64,000 bases of DNA from JAGQRJ01 sp041402045 (GTDB lineage: Bacteria; Planctomycetota; J058), in NCBI GenBank assembly GCA_041402045.1, contig JAWKSZ010000012.1, forward strand, positions 80,414-144,413, in the 5' to 3' direction. The position numbers were made by a program, and so were the translations under genes. Below are positions 48,969 to 56,457 of this stretch, in pieces (position 1 is the stretch's first letter; each line of letters starts with the position of its first letter). The notes beneath the pieces are model-generated. The model made no database searches. It was not told where the DNA came from and saw only the letters and a program-made list of their open reading frames with translations.

Positions 48969-51614
48969 ATGCGGATCGGTCCCTACCAGGTCGTCGAAGA
49001 GATCGCGCGGGGGGGCATGGGCGTGGTCTACCGGGCGCGCGACCCCCAGGGCCAGGACGTCGCCCTCAAGCTGCTGCAGCGGGTCCAGGACCCCCGCGCC
49101 CGCAAGCGCTTCCAGAACGAAGTCAACGCCCTCAGCCGGCTGCGCCACCCCCACGTCGTCCCGATCCTCGCGGCCGGAGAGCAGCAGGGGTGGCCCTGGC
49201 TCGCCCTCGAGTTCGTCGAGGGGACCTCGCTGCAGTCCCGCCTGCACACCGGGCCCTTGCCGATCTGGGAGGCGATTCGGGTCACGCAGCAACTGGCCCA
49301 GGCCCTGAGCTACGTCCACTCCTGCGGTGTGCTGCACCGCGACCTCAAGCCCGACAACGTGCTGCTGCGGGGACCCACGGCCCTCCTCACCGACTTCGGC
49401 CTCGTGCTCGACGACCAGAGCTCCCACAGCCGGCTGACCGCGACCGGGGTCTTCCAGGGCACCCCCGGCTACTGGGCGCCCGAGCAAGCCCGGGGCGAGG
49501 TGCGCGAGTTCGGCCCGCGGACCGACGTCTACGGCCTGGGCACGATCCTCTACGCCTGCCTCACGGGACACGCGCCGGTCGAGGCGGACTCGCTCCAGGA
49601 GTTCCTCCAGACCGTGCGCTTCCGCACCACCCGGCCTCCGCACTGGGAGCGCCCTGAGACCCCCGAGTGGCTGAGCCTGCTCTGCATGCGCTGCCTGGCC
49701 CCCGACCCCGCGTCCAGGCCTGCGTCGGTGGAGGAGGTGGCGCGCGCGCTGGTGTTGGCCGCCGAGCACGAGACCCCGCGCGCCGGACCGAGTCGCCTCG
49801 CGCTGGGTCTCGTCGCCCTGGCGCTCGGCGGGCTCGCCCTCCTCGCGGTCGCGCTGAGGTCCCGGGCGCGGGAGCCCGTCCCCCCGGCGGAGCCGGCCCC
49901 CGCGGTCGCCTCGCAGGACGCGACGGCTCCCCTGGGGGAAGCCGCGCCTGCTCTCGGGGAAGCCGCGGAGGCTCCAAGGACCGACGCCGCGGTGGAAGCC
50001 GCCGCCCCGGGCGACGAACCCGCCAAGGCGTCCCTCGAGGAGGCGCTGGCGATCGCGCGCGTAGGCGACCTCGGGGCGGCGCTGGACCGCCTGAGTCGCT
50101 TGATCGAGGCCTACCCGAACCATGCCCAGGCCTACTTCTTCCGGGGTCACGTGAAGCGGGACCTGCAGCGCAACGCCGAGGCGCTCCAGGACTACGACCG
50201 CGCCGGGAGCCTCGAGCCCAGGAACCCGCTCTACCGCTACTGGCGGGGTCGCGCGCAGGCGGACCAGGGGGACCTGGCCGGCGCGATTCAGGACTACGAC
50301 CGCACCCTCGACCTCGACCCCGACTTCCAGGGTGCGCTCGCCAGCCGGGGCAGCGCGAAGACCCAACTCGGGGAGCACGCGGCGGCGATCACCGACCTCA
50401 GCGCGGCCCTCGCGCTCGACCCCCGGGACGTTCCCTCCTGGCTCGTCCGCGGCCGAGCCAGGTGGGAGCTCGGTGACCTCGACGGCGCGCTCGAGGACTT
50501 CGGCCGGGCGATCGCCTTGGCCCCGTCGGACCCGATCACCTTCGGGCACCGCGCCATGGTGTGCTTCAAGAGCGGGCGCTGGGCCGAGGCCGTGCGGGAC
50601 TACACCGAGGTCTTGAAGTTGCTCCCCGACGACGTGGGAACCCTCTGGAGCCGGGGGAACGCGCTGCGCAACCTGGGCCGGCTGGACGCGGCGATCGCCG
50701 ATCACACCCGGGCGCTGGAGCTCGACCCGCGCTGCGCCTCCGCCTACGTCGGTCGAGGCCGCGCCTACCTCGAGCTCGGTCGAGACGCCGACGCCGAGCA
50801 GGACCTCGACGCGGCGCTGGCCCTCGGCCCCGAAGAACGCCAAGAGGCGCTGCGTTGCCGCGCGCAGGCCGCGCAGAGGCTGGGGCGGCACGCGAAGGCG
50901 CTCGCCGACTGCGAGGCCCTCTTGAAGCTCGACGAGCGCGACCTGACTGCGTTCTTCGTCCGTGGCAAGGTCCGGGCCGCCCTGGGCCAGCACGCGCTGG
51001 CGGCCGAGGACTTCGATCGCGCCCTGGAGATCGACCCCACCCTTCACGCAGCCCACGCGGGTCGCTCGAAGAGCGTGGCGATCCTCGGCCGGTTGGACGA
51101 GGCGATCCGTGACCTGGGCCAAGCGATCGAGCTCGAGCCCCTCCCCGACTACGTCGCCCGGCGGGGGAGCCTCCTCGCCATGGCCGGACGGTTCGCAGAG
51201 GCGCTCCGGGACCTGGACCGCGCCACGGAGCTGGGGGTCGAGACGGCCGAGACCTGGCGCATGCGCGGCGTCGCCAAGGCCGGCCTCGGTCGCTACGAAG
51301 ACGCCCTCCTCGACGTGTCCAGGGCGATCGAGCTCGACCCCGACGACGAGGTCGCCCTTCACCACCGTGGACTCTGCCTGGGACAGCTCGGCCGCCACGC
51401 GGAGGCCCTCGCAGCTCACGAGCGGACGATCGCGCTGAAGCCTGCGAGGGGTCTCTACCGCTACTCCCGAGCCAAGACCCTCGCCGCGCTCGAGCGCTAC
51501 GCCGACGCGCTCGCCGCCTGCGACGAGGCCCTCGAGCTCGGCCTGCCGCTCCACGACGGGTCTGCGAGGGAGCTGAGGGCCGAGCTCACCTCCAGGCTCG
51601 AGGGCGCGCGGTAG
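48969..51614 (+). CDS. Membrane Ser/Thr protein kinase with long TPR tail (copy 3)
   Basis: 881 residues. Kinase domain 1-~275: ARGGMGVVYRA, K34, LHRDLKPDN with D125, TDFG at 141-144, YWAPEQARG. Membrane helix at about 282-301 (LGLVALALGGLALLAVAL), then an Ala/Pro/Glu linker and some seventeen TPR repeats (residues ~360-870), several more than in the two kinases at 13.9-18.1 kb. Sequence identity to those is confined to kinase motifs and TPR consensus, so it is an older paralogue. Probable topology: kinase inside, TPR outside. Leaderless promoter upstream; divergent from a secreted repeat protein. Confidence 0.93.
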   Translation: MRIGPYQVVEEIARGGMGVVYRARDPQGQDVALKLLQRVQDPRARKRFQNEVNALSRLRHPHVVPILAAGEQQGWPWLALEFVEGTSLQSRLHTGPLPIWEAIRVTQQLAQALSYVHSCGVLHRDLKPDNVLLRGPTALLTDFGLVLDDQSSHSRLTATGVFQGTPGYWAPEQARGEVREFGPRTDVYGLGTILYACLTGHAPVEADSLQEFLQTVRFRTTRPPHWERPETPEWLSLLCMRCLAPDPASRPASVEEVARALVLAAEHETPRAGPSRLALGLVALALGGLALLAVALRSRAREPVPPAEPAPAVASQDATAPLGEAAPALGEAAEAPRTDAAVEAAAPGDEPAKASLEEALAIARVGDLGAALDRLSRLIEAYPNHAQAYFFRGHVKRDLQRNAEALQDYDRAGSLEPRNPLYRYWRGRAQADQGDLAGAIQDYDRTLDLDPDFQGALASRGSAKTQLGEHAAAITDLSAALALDPRDVPSWLVRGRARWELGDLDGALEDFGRAIALAPSDPITFGHRAMVCFKSGRWAEAVRDYTEVLKLLPDDVGTLWSRGNALRNLGRLDAAIADHTRALELDPRCASAYVGRGRAYLELGRDADAEQDLDAALALGPEERQEALRCRAQAAQRLGRHAKALADCEALLKLDERDLTAFFVRGKVRAALGQHALAAEDFDRALEIDPTLHAAHAGRSKSVAILGRLDEAIRDLGQAIELEPLPDYVARRGSLLAMAGRFAEALRDLDRATELGVETAETWRMRGVAKAGLGRYEDALLDVSRAIELDPDDEVALHHRGLCLGQLGRHAEALAAHERTIALKPARGLYRYSRAKTLAALERYADALAACDEALELGLPLHDGSARELRAELTSRLEGAR

Positions 51615-51679
51615 CGCGCGAGCGCTGTGCGTCGGACGTTCCGCTACAGGTCGCGCAGCAACCGTCGTCCCGACGCCGG

Positions 51680-52705
51680 CTAGCGTTGGCCGGGCGGCGG
51701 GGCGAGGGTCAGCTCGACCTCGCGGGAGGTCGTGCCGCGGGAGACCGTGAGGGTCACGCGGTCGCCGGCGTAGTGCGCGCCGAGGGTGTGGCGGAGCTGC
51801 CAGGCGCGGTCGGTGGTGCGCTCGCCGACGGCGGTGATCGTGTCGCCGGGCTGGATCCCGGCGGTGGCGGCGGGGGAGCCCGGGGCGACCTGGGCCACGC
51901 GCACGCCGTCCTGGCTCAGGGGGTCCGGGACCACGCCCAGGAACCCGGCCTCGAGCACCGTGGCCTGCTCCAGGCGGGGGAGCGCGGCCTGGACGTCGGC
52001 GGCGGGGATCGCGAACCCGATCCCCGAGTCGTAGATCTCGACGCTGGCCTGGCCGCCCTGCATGGAGAGCGGGACCAGGATCCCCAGGACCTCGCCCTCG
52101 AGGGAGAGCAGCGGGCCGCCGTAGTTCATGGGCGAGATCGCGGCGCTCGTCTGCAGCGCGCGCCCGCCGATCCGGTGCAGGCCGGACACGATCCCGCGGG
52201 AGACCGCCAGGTGCTCGACGCCGAGCCCGCGGCCCACGGCGATCGCGTAGCGCCCGACGCGGAGCGCGTCGGGGGCGGCCCAGCGCACCGGGGTCAGGTC
52301 CTTGGCCTCGACCTTGAGCAGGCACAGCGCGCGGGCGCGGTCCTGGCCGGCCAGCGTCGCCACGTAGGTCTTGCCGTCGTGGGTGGTCACGATCAGGTGC
52401 CGGGGCTTCCGCCGCAGGAAGAACGTGCTCGTGAGGATCCAGCCGTCGGCGCGGACCACGACCCCGGTCGAGGGGCCGTAGGGCTGCTTGAAGCCCTGCT
52501 TGGCCAGGACCCCCTGCTCGGCCTCGGCCTCGTTGCTGGGGGCCTGGAAGCCCTCCTCGAGCCCGCCCAGGGCCTCGATCTCGACCACGCCGGGGGCGAT
52601 CTGGTGCACCGCGCGCTTGGTGGCCCGCTCGAGGGCCCCCTCGTCGCGCTCCTGGGCGCTGGCGCCGGCGAGGATCAGCACGAGCGCCGCTGCGAGCCGG
52701 GTCAT
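51680..52705 (-). CDS. HtrA-like protein with PDZ domain, catalytic triad lost
   Basis: 341 residues with signal peptide MTRLAAALVLILAGASAQ. The trypsin-like domain is recognisable (GVVVRADGWILTSTFFL, ALCLLKVEAKDLTPVRW, RYAIAVGRGLGVEHLAVSRG, AAISPMNYGGPLLSLEGEVL) and is followed by a PDZ domain (VAQVAPGSPAATAGIQPGDT). Compared with the active relative at 53715, the His position is Phe (LTSTFF for LTNFHV), the Asp is Ala, and Ser is Tyr (NYGGPL for NSGGPL). It is therefore a pseudoprotease, perhaps a binding or regulatory partner. ATG 52705 overlaps the TGA of the preceding gene. Last gene of the operon. Confidence 0.88.
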   Translation of the reverse strand: MTRLAAALVLILAGASAQERDEGALERATKRAVHQIAPGVVEIEALGGLEEGFQAPSNEAEAEQGVLAKQGFKQPYGPSTGVVVRADGWILTSTFFLRRKPRHLIVTTHDGKTYVATLAGQDRARALCLLKVEAKDLTPVRWAAPDALRVGRYAIAVGRGLGVEHLAVSRGIVSGLHRIGGRALQTSAAISPMNYGGPLLSLEGEVLGILVPLSMQGGQASVEIYDSGIGFAIPAADVQAALPRLEQATVLEAGFLGVVPDPLSQDGVRVAQVAPGSPAATAGIQPGDTITAVGERTTDRAWQLRHTLGAHYAGDRVTLTVSRGTTSREVELTLAPPPGQR

Positions 52706-53718
52706 TGGGCCGCCTCCGGAGTCAGGCGCAGGGTCAGCATGCGCGGGCCGCGCTTGACCACGAGCTCGACCTCCTGGCCTGCGGGCAGGGCCTCCAGCGC
52801 GTCGTCGAAGTCGCGACAGGAGCGGATCGTGCGTCCGCCGAGGCGGAACACGAGGTCGTCGGGCTGGACCCCGGCCTGGGCGGCGGGGCTCTCCGGCACC
52901 ACGCGCTCGACGTAGGCCATGGGCGAGCGCACGAGGTGCGCGCGCAGCAGCCGGATCCCGGTGCGCGGGGCGCTGGAGCCGACCGCGACCGGCGGGCGCG
53001 GGGGGTCGGGGCGCGCCTCGCGCCAGCTCAACGCCTCGCGCACGAAGTCGCGCAGGAGCTCCGTCGGCACCGCGAAGTTGAGCAGGGTGTTCGTGGCCCG
53101 GGACTCGACGATCCGCCCGCAGATCCCGACCAGCTCGCCCTCGCGGGTGAGCAGCGGCCCGCCCTGGGTCCCCGGGTTGTGGGGCGCGTCGTGCAGGATC
53201 ACGCGCGGGAGCTGCTCCGGAAGCTTGAGCACCCGCGCGTCCTCGTGGGGCGCGCCGACGGTGGTCACCACCCCGCGCTGCACGGCGACGCGCTCGGCGC
53301 CGTAGACGAAGCCGAAGGGGTTCCCCAGGGTGTAGACGGTGTCGCCGGCGGCGAGGTCCTCCGAGCGACCCAAGGAGAGCGGGCGGAGCTCGATCGGCGC
53401 CTGCCCCAGGCCGCCGACCGGGAGCTCGAGCTTGAGCAGCGCGACCCCCAGGCCGGGGTCCGCGCGCCAGATCTGGGCCGGGTAGCTGCGCCCGTCGACG
53501 TCGACCGCGCGCAGGCTCGGGGTGCGCAGGGCGATGCTCCAGGCGGTGAGCACGAAGCCGCGGGCGTCGACGATCACGCCGGTGCCGTAGGCGGGGACCC
53601 CCTGGAAGCCGCCGGCGCCGTAGACCTTGACCGTGGCCTGCCAGGCCCGGTCCAGGGGAGCGTCCTGCGCCGGCGCCGCGGCCAGGCACAGGAGCGCGAG
53701 GGCGAACGCGAGCCTCAC
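52702..53718 (-). CDS. HtrA-like protein with PDZ domain, second catalytically dead copy
   Basis: 338 residues, signal peptide MRLAFALALLCLAAAPAQ. Protease fold: GTGVIVDARGFVLTAWSIAL, GVALLKLELPVGG, DTVYTLGNPFGFVYGAERVA, DAPHNPGTQGGPLLTREGEL; PDZ near the end (VERVVPESPAAQAGVQPDDL). All three catalytic positions differ from the active gene: His to Ser, Asp to Gly, Ser to Gln (NPGTQGGPL). The substrate-binding glycines are kept, which suggests selection on binding rather than cleavage. GTG 53718 overlaps the TGA of the active protease gene (GTGA). Confidence 0.88.
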   Translation of the reverse strand: MRLAFALALLCLAAAPAQDAPLDRAWQATVKVYGAGGFQGVPAYGTGVIVDARGFVLTAWSIALRTPSLRAVDVDGRSYPAQIWRADPGLGVALLKLELPVGGLGQAPIELRPLSLGRSEDLAAGDTVYTLGNPFGFVYGAERVAVQRGVVTTVGAPHEDARVLKLPEQLPRVILHDAPHNPGTQGGPLLTREGELVGICGRIVESRATNTLLNFAVPTELLRDFVREALSWREARPDPPRPPVAVGSSAPRTGIRLLRAHLVRSPMAYVERVVPESPAAQAGVQPDDLVFRLGGRTIRSCRDFDDALEALPAGQEVELVVKRGPRMLTLRLTPEAAQ

Positions 53719-55394
53719 TTGGCCTCCTCGGGGGTGAAGCTGCCCGCGGGGACCGGCCCCGCGGTCAGGCGACCCTCGAGGCGCTCGAGCAGCGCCCCGG
53801 TCTCGTGGTCGCGGCGGGTGACGACCAGCCGCTCGCCGTCGCGCGCCCAGCGCTCCTCGACCCAGGCCTCGCCCTGGGGGTAGGCCAGCCCGGCGAAGCT
53901 CAGGGCCTCGGCGTCGAAGTAGAGCAAGCGCTTGCGCCCGGCCTTGTCGCGCACGGCGAGCCGGGCCACGAGCTGCTCGCCGAGGGCGTCGCCGCCGGTG
54001 AGCTCGAGCTCGGAGACCCGCCCCTGCTCGCGGGGGTCCTCCGCGGCGAGCCGCGCATGCCGCGTGCCCGCCAGCAGGTCGCGGCGGGCGGGGGCCAGCG
54101 CCGCCGGCGGCTCGCCCGGGCGCTGGACCCAGGCCTCGTCGCCGTCGTAGACCTCGACGGTGGCCTCGCCCAGGGTCCCGGTCTCGACCCGCACCCGCGG
54201 CCCGTCGACGACGAGCACCTGGCGCACGCTGGTGCCGTCGGCGCGGGTCAGGGTGCCCTCGACGGTCCAGGCCCGGGGGGGCGCGCTGGCGCGGAAGGCC
54301 TCGAGCAGGGCCTCGGTCTCCGCCGCGACCAGGGCGGGCTCGGGGACCCACTCCCCGCGCCGGGGCCCCGACCACAGGGGCTCGAGGCGGAAGCTCGCGC
54401 TGACCTCGTAGACCCCGCTCCCGTCCTCCCGGGCGCGCTCGACCTCGAGCACGACCCGGCGCCCCGCGGGCAGGCGCGAGACGAGGGTCAGGAGGTGGTT
54501 CTGGTTGTCGAGGGGCACGCCGTTCAGGCGCTTGACCTCGTCCCCCAGGCGCAGCCCGGCGCGGAACGCGCCGCTCTCGCGGCCGATCGCGTCGATCACC
54601 AGGCGCGTGGTGCCGTCGTCCTGCTCCTGGTCGCGGACCGTGGCGTTCATGGTCCCGTGCTGGCACTGACGGCAGGCGCGCAGGTCCCAGAGGAAGTTCC
54701 GGATCTGGTTGATCGAGGCCGCGAAGCCCACGCCCACGTTGACCCGCCCGCGGTCGGGGCGGAACCCGCCCAGGCCGTTGATCCCCAGGAGCCGGCCCTC
54801 GCCGTCGAACAGCGGGCCGCCGGAGTTGCCCGGGTTGATCGAGGCGTCGATCTGGATCGAGTCGCCGTAGACCAGGTCCGAGCTGCCCGAGGCGTCGCGG
54901 TAGCGGTGCAGCCCCGAGACCACGCCCTCGGTCACCGTCGGCGTGTAGTCCTCGGCCAGGAGGAAGGGGTTGCCCATGGCGTAGACCCGCTCGCCGACGG
55001 TCAGGGCGTCCGAGTCGCCGAGGGGCACGGCGTCGAAGGCGCGGTCGCCCTCGAGCTTGAGCAGCGCAATGTCGCCGCCGGGGTCGATCCCCAGGAGCCG
55101 CGCGCGGTAGGTGCGCCCGTCGGAGAGCCCGACCGTCAGCACGCGGGCCACGCCGGAGACGTGGAAGTTCGTGAGCACGTAGCCCCGGGGGTCGATCACC
55201 ACGCCGGAGCCGCCGCCTTGCCCGGGGTCCTCGCCGGGGAACACCGCGGCGACGGACGTCGAGAGCCGGGCCACGAGCGCGACCTGGGCCGCCTCGTCGG
55301 CGAGGGCCTGGGTCAGGTCGGCGTCTGGGTCCTGGGCCGTGGCCCAGGACAGCGCGCCCAGGATCAGCGCGCAGAGGGTGCGGGAACGGACCAA
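53715..55394 (-). CDS. HtrA-like serine protease with PDZ and C-terminal extension
   Basis: 559 residues, exported (MVRSRTLCALILGALSWATA, cleavage before QDPDAD). Complete trypsin-type triad: H78 in LTNFHV, D108 in DPGGDIALLKL, S191 in NPGNSGGPL. A PDZ domain follows (~270-340; ESGAFRAGLRLGDEVKRLNG), then a ~200-residue domain resembling outer-membrane lipoprotein sorting/TPR-associated folds (VDGPRVRVETGTLGEATVEV, LLYFDAEALSFAGLAYPQGE). DegP-like proteins degrade or chaperone envelope proteins. TTG 55394 is the only start close to the preceding stop (2 bases away) that yields a signal peptide. Confidence 0.9.
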   Translation of the reverse strand: MVRSRTLCALILGALSWATAQDPDADLTQALADEAAQVALVARLSTSVAAVFPGEDPGQGGGSGVVIDPRGYVLTNFHVSGVARVLTVGLSDGRTYRARLLGIDPGGDIALLKLEGDRAFDAVPLGDSDALTVGERVYAMGNPFLLAEDYTPTVTEGVVSGLHRYRDASGSSDLVYGDSIQIDASINPGNSGGPLFDGEGRLLGINGLGGFRPDRGRVNVGVGFAASINQIRNFLWDLRACRQCQHGTMNATVRDQEQDDGTTRLVIDAIGRESGAFRAGLRLGDEVKRLNGVPLDNQNHLLTLVSRLPAGRRVVLEVERAREDGSGVYEVSASFRLEPLWSGPRRGEWVPEPALVAAETEALLEAFRASAPPRAWTVEGTLTRADGTSVRQVLVVDGPRVRVETGTLGEATVEVYDGDEAWVQRPGEPPAALAPARRDLLAGTRHARLAAEDPREQGRVSELELTGGDALGEQLVARLAVRDKAGRKRLLYFDAEALSFAGLAYPQGEAWVEERWARDGERLVVTRRDHETGALLERLEGRLTAGPVPAGSFTPEEAK

Positions 55395-55396
55395 GG

Positions 55397-56455
55397 CTAG
55401 CGGTCCTGCTCCGAGAGCGCGCGGTAGTACTCCTCGATCAGCTCGCGGTAGCGCTTGGGGAACTTCTCGCGCAGGTACTGCTCGGCTTGCTCGCGCTCGG
55501 CGTCGCGCATGTGGCCCCAGTCCTCGCGGGTCGCGTCGCGGGGGAGCTCGGTCAGCTCCCCGATCCGGCCCTGGCCGCCGGGGAGCGTCGAGCCCTGGGC
55601 CGGGCCGCCGGACTGCTGGTTGCCCTGGGCCTGGCCGCCCTGGCCGGGCTGGCCGCCCTGGCCGCCGCCGCCGCCTCCGCCGCCGCCTTCCTTCTCGCGC
55701 ATGAGCTCGATCAGGCGGTCGAGGGTCGCGACCACGTCGCGCTGGCGGGTCTGGGTCGGGTCGCCGGTGCGGGTGCGGTCGAGCATGCGCTGGATCGTCT
55801 CCATGCGCTTGGCCAGCTCGAGCAGGGGGCCCATGCCCTCGCCCTCGAGCTCGCGTTGCATCCACACGGCGGCCTCGAAGATCCGCTCGGGCAGGTCGCG
55901 GTACTCGCCCTCGGCGTCGGTCAGCTCGCGCACCAGGCCCCGGGCGCGGGACGCGTTGGCGCCCTCCTCCGCGGGCAGGCGCGCGAAGGCGTAGGCCAGG
56001 AACAGGGTCGCCTCGTCGGACCAGGGGCAGCGCGCGCGCCACGGGCCGCGCAGCTTCTCGAGCAGGGTCAGCGCCGGGGTCAGCTCGTCGCGCTGCACGA
56101 GGGAGCGCGCGAGGAAGTAGCTGGCGTGGGCCTGGAGGTAGATCGCCTCGGCCGGGCACTTGTCCAGGAGCGCGCGCCAGGCCTCGGCGTTGTCGCCGCG
56201 CTCGGCGTAGTCGGCGTAGGCCGCGGCGTAGTCGGGGAGCGTCAGGAGCGCGGCGTGGATCCGCTCCCGGGCCGGGAGCCCGCTCGCGGCCTCGAGGGCC
56301 TGGGCCTGGGGGTCGCCGGCGTGGAGCGCGGCGAAGCCGGCGACCACGTCCTCGGCGCTCGGCGCCTCGCCCAGGAGCGGGACCCGCGGGTCGAAGGCCA
56401 GGGCCGGCGTCAGCGCCAGGAGCCCGCCCAGGAGCGCGCAGCGGAGGAGGGACAT
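55397..56455 (-). CDS. Secreted TPR-like protein with Gly/Gln linker
   Basis: 352 residues. Signal peptide MSLLRCALLGGLLALTPALA from ATG 56455 (a TTG two codons earlier overlaps the upstream stop). Residues ~30-220 are helical hairpins in TPR style (AAYADYAERGDNAEAWRALL, ASYFLARSLVQRDELTPALT, GLVRELTDAEGEYRDLPERI). A poly-Gly/GQ linker follows (~248-285; GGGGGGGGGQGGQPGQGGQ), then a helical tail WGHMRDAEREQAEQYLREKF-PKRYRELIEEY. Similar tails are found next to GQ-rich coiled-coil proteins in planctomycetes, supporting a shared complex with the upstream gene product. Function unknown. Confidence 0.85.
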   Translation of the reverse strand: MSLLRCALLGGLLALTPALAFDPRVPLLGEAPSAEDVVAGFAALHAGDPQAQALEAASGLPARERIHAALLTLPDYAAAYADYAERGDNAEAWRALLDKCPAEAIYLQAHASYFLARSLVQRDELTPALTLLEKLRGPWRARCPWSDEATLFLAYAFARLPAEEGANASRARGLVRELTDAEGEYRDLPERIFEAAVWMQRELEGEGMGPLLELAKRMETIQRMLDRTRTGDPTQTRQRDVVATLDRLIELMREKEGGGGGGGGGQGGQPGQGGQAQGNQQSGGPAQGSTLPGGQGRIGELTELPRDATREDWGHMRDAEREQAEQYLREKFPKRYRELIEEYYRALSEQDR

Positions 56456-56457
56456 GC

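Noticed and set aside
47787..52325. 1,500-codon complement reading frame
   Set aside because: Only its last 348 codons (secreted repeat protein) and overlap with genuine genes make sense; the rest is the mirror of the kinase-TPR gene at 48969 with Arg/Gly-rich, motif-free sequence.
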